DNA of 64,000 bases from Mesaphorura yosii (Eukaryota; Arthropoda; Collembola; Poduromorpha; Tullbergiidae), in the NCBI GenBank assembly GCA_009869945.1, contig WIXG01000138.1, positions 62,001 through 126,000 on the forward strand, in the 5' to 3' direction. The notes beneath the pieces were generated by a model, which made no database searches, had not been told where the DNA came from, and worked only from the letters and a program-made list of their open reading frames with translations. Positions 60,979 to 64,000 of this stretch are shown in pieces (position 1 is the first letter of the stretch; each line of letters opens with the position of its first letter). The position numbers and the translations under genes were made by a program.

Positions 60979-62055
60979 ATGTCCACCCAGGCCTGGCTCA
61001 AGAAACCAATCCGAGGAGTACTCTTGGACATTTCTGGTGTCCTGAAGAATGGAGACTTAGCCATCGATGGCTCAGTTGACGCGTTCAAGAGGTAACTTTA
61101 AATGTCGGTACTAAAAAAAATACGCCAAGGCAAATCTTATTCGGGTCGACTTGTGTCAGATTGAGAGATTCTGGAATTTCCCTACGTTTGGTGACAAATG
61201 AGACCCAACTTGCAAGATCGCTGTTGCAAGAAAAGCTGCTGCACCTGGGATTCGATGTGAAGCCTGAAGAGATTTTTGCCCCTGCGCCAGCAATGGTGGC
61301 ATTGCTAAAGAAAAATGGGCTAAGACCACATTTATTGATACATCCCAAGGTGAGTCAGCGTCCCTTCAAATCCGCACGTGACGACCTATAATAAAAATTT
61401 AATTTTCATAGTTAGCCTCGGATTTTGCTGGTGTTGACACGAGTGACCCCAACTGTCTCGTCGTTGGGGATGCAGCCGAGAACTTTACGTACGCGACCAT
61501 GAATGCAGCATTTAGGTTCATGCGAAAGCAGAAAGAGAAAAGGTTCTACTCCTTGGGCAGAGGGTAAGCTGCAACTCAGTCACTGTGTCATGATTTGATC
61601 TATGAACCTCCACACATTTGTTCAATACAGGAAGTATTTTTTCGAGGATGGAGATCTGATGCTAGACGTCGGCCCATTCACAGCCGCGCTGGAGTTTGCC
61701 CTGGAGATGAAATCAGAGCTTGTAGGAAAGCCAACGAAAGAGTTTTTCCATGCAGCGCTCGATGATATGGGACTGACCCCGGAGGATGTATGACCATAAG
61801 GACTAATTATCATTCATGAATGCGGAGACCAATGTATTAGACTGTATTCTGAATTGTTTCCAGGTCATCATGATCGGAGATGATATTGTCGGTGATGTTC
61901 AAGGCGCACAGAAGTCTGGCATGCGGGGCGTGCTGGTCAGAACAGGAAAATTCCAACCAAGCGACGAGAATCATCACACAGTCACCCCAGACGCGATTGT
62001 AGATAATTTAGCACAAGCAGTGGGATTCATTTTGGAAGCAATTTCAGCGCTTTGA
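60979..62055 (+). CDS. LHPP: phospholysine phosphohistidine inorganic pyrophosphate phosphatase (LHPP)
   Basis: Five exons: 60979..61091, 61160..61349, 61412..61563, 61631..61787 and 61864..62055, giving 267 residues, against 270 in human. LHPP is a cytosolic HAD-superfamily enzyme that hydrolyses N-P bonds in phospholysine and phosphohistidine as well as pyrophosphate. HAD motif I is LLDISGVL with the nucleophile aspartate at residue 17, the same number as in human. Motif II is the threonine of VTNE. The motif III lysine lies in VGKPTKEFF, and motif IV is MIGDDIVGDV. LRPHLLIHP and LMLDVGPF are also typical of LHPP. An in-frame ATG lies four codons upstream at 60967. I chose the second because it has adenine at -3 and matches the family numbering. 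Confidence 0.93.
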
Positions 62056-62262
62056 ATCTAAGTTCCAATAGAAATGAGTTTGGAACCAACGAAAATGTAT
62101 TATTTCTTGAAGCTTTAATTTCTTCATTAATCCCCCCAGAAATCTTCCTGGAATTCTCGGACTTTGTAAAAATCGAGCGCAAAGAATTATGATTTGTTGT
62201 ATTTAATTTACTTCATTTCCTACGAAGGTAATTAAAATGACAATAATTGTAATAATTGAAAA

Positions 62263-62875
62263 TACGAGGGCAGATCCGAAAGTACTGTCACTTGCGGTTT
62301 TATTCATAACCTTAATAGTAATTACAATCAAAGCTTCTATTTTTCAACATTACTACCTCGAAGTCTAATACACTTTTCCTAACGTTTAGGAAGCGCAGAA
62401 ATTCCTTTCTCGTAGACTGAGGGAGGCTGGCGTTGAAACCATTAATTTGCGTTTTTTTCAAGCTGTACGTCGGAATTGAGGGTTCGCTTTCTCAGGAAGT
62501 CTTTGATCTTCGGGAACAAAATGTCACCCGATGGGGCGAGGTCAGGACTGTATGGAGGATGTGTGAGTGCAATGTACCCAAGCTCTTGCAGTGCTGACTT
62601 AGCCACGCGTGAAGTGTGAGACGGCGCGTTGTCATGCAGCAAGAAAATTCCTTCTTCTCACATCTCACCCCGCTTTCTCCGGATATTTTTCAATAGAGCC
62701 AGTATTTTTGCATAAGCTGCACCAGTCATTGTGTAACCGTTTCGAAAAAACTTCACCAGCAGTACGCCAATGCGATCCCAAAAATGAGGCACATAACTTA
62801 TTTGTTGGTCAGTTTCTTTATTGCCTTGACTGGAGCCCGTGAGCCACGTGGAAGCCACTGCATCGTACAAACATA
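62263..62875 (-). mobile_element. dead, 5'-truncated mariner-type (Tc1/mariner) transposon
   Basis: Minus-strand sequence encodes the C-terminal half of a mariner transposase. Recognisable blocks are WLPRGSRAP near 62860, FWDRIGVLLVKFF, the second catalytic aspartate in LLHDNAPSHTS, and HPPYSPDLAPS. The third catalytic aspartate after LAPS is glycine. The frame carries stops at 62658 (TGA), 62442 (TAA) and 62379 (TAG, at a usual tryptophan). It also has a one-base shift near the A-run at 62780-62784. The natural end of the protein is at 62337. The sequence TACGAGGGCAGATCCGAAAG from 62263 looks like a mariner terminal inverted repeat next to its TA target. The matching repeat and the N-terminal half are missing. 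The element lies between the 3' ends of LHPP and the innexin, and is inactive. Confidence 0.85.
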
Positions 62876-62954
62876 ATTAAGAAAATATGCTACTGAAATG
62901 CATTCTGGGTCCAAATTCAATCAAAGCTCAACTTCAAACAGTTTTACTTTGATC

Positions 62955-63854
62955 TTATGCCAAATCTTTGATAAATTTGTGGTAGACCAACGGGTCCATG
63001 TTCTGGCTCAGCTGGTAGAGAATGAACCAGTCGCCCACTTGCAGTTTGTTGGTGATCTTGGTCAAGTCCCGGTTGCTTGAAGTGTGCGATGTTCTCTTCA
63101 GGCAGAGAATTCGCACAGGTTTGGAGAAAAGGGTTACCAATCTGAAGATGAGCCAGGTTCCCGTGATTGCGGCCAGAATGATGAACCAGAACCACAAGAA
63201 TACATAAATCTTCTCATTAGAAATGTTTACTTGCAAAACGCAGAGCCCGTCGTGATTCACGATATTGCCCGTTGCTCCAACAATGTTAAACGTGCATTTG
63301 GTGACTTTGGGAAACACCGCGTTCATTGGGTCGATTCTGTCTTCCGGCCTCTTGTCCATGAAGTCCAGCACACGCGTGCCGTACGTCGTGAACTCGTAAC
63401 CGAGGAACAGATCCGTGAAATATATTTGCGCCACGACATTGACAAAGTTGAGAATTTCACAGATGACGAAGTAGTAAAAGTATTTGTCGTTCTGTCCTTC
63501 GGTTTGTCTGAAGTATGCGACCACCGTCTTCCTTTCATCGTCTTTCGATTTATCGTCCTTCTTTGGAATGCCCTCATGCAAGCTCATGACAAGCATTTTG
63601 AGCTGGTCGTCTTCCCAAATTGACCACAGAAATTTCGGCGCGTAAAACAGAATTGCCTGGAACAGTAGTACAAAGACAACCCACTGATAGTAAGTGTGGT
63701 ACTTGATTGTGTGGTCGTGTCGGTGCTGGAGCGTGTGGTTGGAGGCAGGAATAAGCGGTCCAACTCCAGGATACGCACCGGACCCCTTCGAAGGAATCGC
63801 ATGTGGAATCGTGTAAGTTGACTGAATCCAGCAAAATGTGTTCAAGATGTCGAC
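62955..63854 (-). CDS. innexin gap-junction protein, main exon (first exon outside window)
   Basis: A 300-codon minus-strand exon ends with TAA/TAG-type termination at 62955 and starts after the acceptor CTACTTTCAG at 63855, in phase 0. Innexins form invertebrate gap junctions and have four membrane spans. Seen here: the first extracellular loop with FCWIQSTYTIP and the family pair YYQWVVFVLLFQAILFYAPK leading into TM2, a cytoplasmic loop, TM3 (FVICEILNFVNVVAQIYF) followed by TDLFLGYEF, the second loop with FPKVTKCTFNIVGATG, and TM4. It resembles arthropod innexin 2 most, but the paralogue is uncertain. Family length is about 360, so roughly 60 N-terminal residues with TM1 are encoded beyond position 64000. 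The dead mariner element lies 80 bp past its stop. Confidence 0.92.
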   Translation of the reverse strand, partial: VDILNTFCWIQSTYTIPHAIPSKGSGAYPGVGPLIPASNHTLQHRHDHTIKYHTYYQWVVFVLLFQAILFYAPKFLWSIWEDDQLKMLVMSLHEGIPKKDDKSKDDERKTVVAYFRQTEGQNDKYFYYFVICEILNFVNVVAQIYFTDLFLGYEFTTYGTRVLDFMDKRPEDRIDPMNAVFPKVTKCTFNIVGATGNIVNHDGLCVLQVNISNEKIYVFLWFWFIILAAITGTWLIFRLVTLFSKPVRILCLKRTSHTSSNRDLTKITNKLQVGDWFILYQLSQNMDPLVYHKFIKDLA

Positions 63855-64000
63855 CTGAAAGTAGTGTTGTAAAAGTTCCATTTAGTTCTAGTTAGTTTTA
63901 GTTCCAAACTGGGTCAGACTATCATAGTTACGTTTGCTTACGTCTACGCTACGGTTTGTTGTATCCCAGACTAAATTATGACTATAATTAGTTAGGTTAG
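63855..64000 (-). other. innexin intron (continues beyond window)
   Basis: No coding sequence is seen here. The stretch contains TTAGTTTTAGTTCCA-type and GTTAGGTTAG repetitive bits and should be the 3' part of the intron upstream of the innexin main exon. Confidence 0.5.

Noticed and set aside
1-64000. CRISPR arrays, operons, rRNA genes or prophage-like islands
   Set aside because: The window is intron-bearing animal DNA. No direct-repeat arrays with spacers, rRNA sequence or prokaryotic gene clusters were seen.

Overview
This is a eukaryotic window, almost certainly from an arthropod. Every recognisable gene is animal-type and split by GT-AG introns, mostly 60-120 bp long. An innexin and an ecdysis-triggering-hormone-receptor-like GPCR point to Ecdysozoa/Arthropoda, and the Tao and Lnk proteins read like pancrustacean orthologues. 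The compact introns would fit a small crustacean such as a branchiopod, but that is inference. There is no prokaryotic or organellar content.

Layout from left to right: (1) 1-1306, 3' half of NADPH-dependent diflavin oxidoreductase 1 (NDOR1, +). (2) 1307-16132, a long gene-poor stretch. (3) 16133-32092, a class A GPCR of the ETHR/TRH-receptor group (+) in four coding exons. Its 14.3-kb first intron contains a possible nested antisense gene at 28214-28751. (4) 34187-36855, an SLC43-type transporter (+, ten exons), tail-to-tail with (5) 37313-39828, an ATMIN/ASCIZ zinc-finger regulator (-, five exons) carrying a cluster of TQT dynein-light-chain motifs. (6) 41289-43970, ANKRD13 (+, eleven exons), head-to-head with ATMIN. 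(7) 43971-48800, a gene-poor spacer with a decayed ~118-bp tandem repeat. (8) 48808-51481, the SH2B-family adaptor Lnk (+), tail-to-tail with (9) 53791-58359, the Ste20-like kinase Tao (-, fourteen coding exons). (10) 58360-60978, a spacer with an unexplained mostly open frame. (11) 60979-62055, LHPP phosphatase (+, five exons). (12) 62263-62875, a dead 5'-truncated mariner transposon. (13) 62955-63854, the main exon of an innexin (-), whose first exon lies beyond the window.

The genes are unrelated housekeeping and signalling loci rather than an operon or a pathway cluster. Exon models were assembled by hand from reading frame, splice consensus and recalled family similarity. Reading phase is conserved across every junction except one doubtful SLC43 donor. 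I found no convincing undescribed system. The items most worth checking are the nested antisense gene, the open frame at 59.39-60.13 kb, the TQT array, and the small open frame upstream of ANKRD13.
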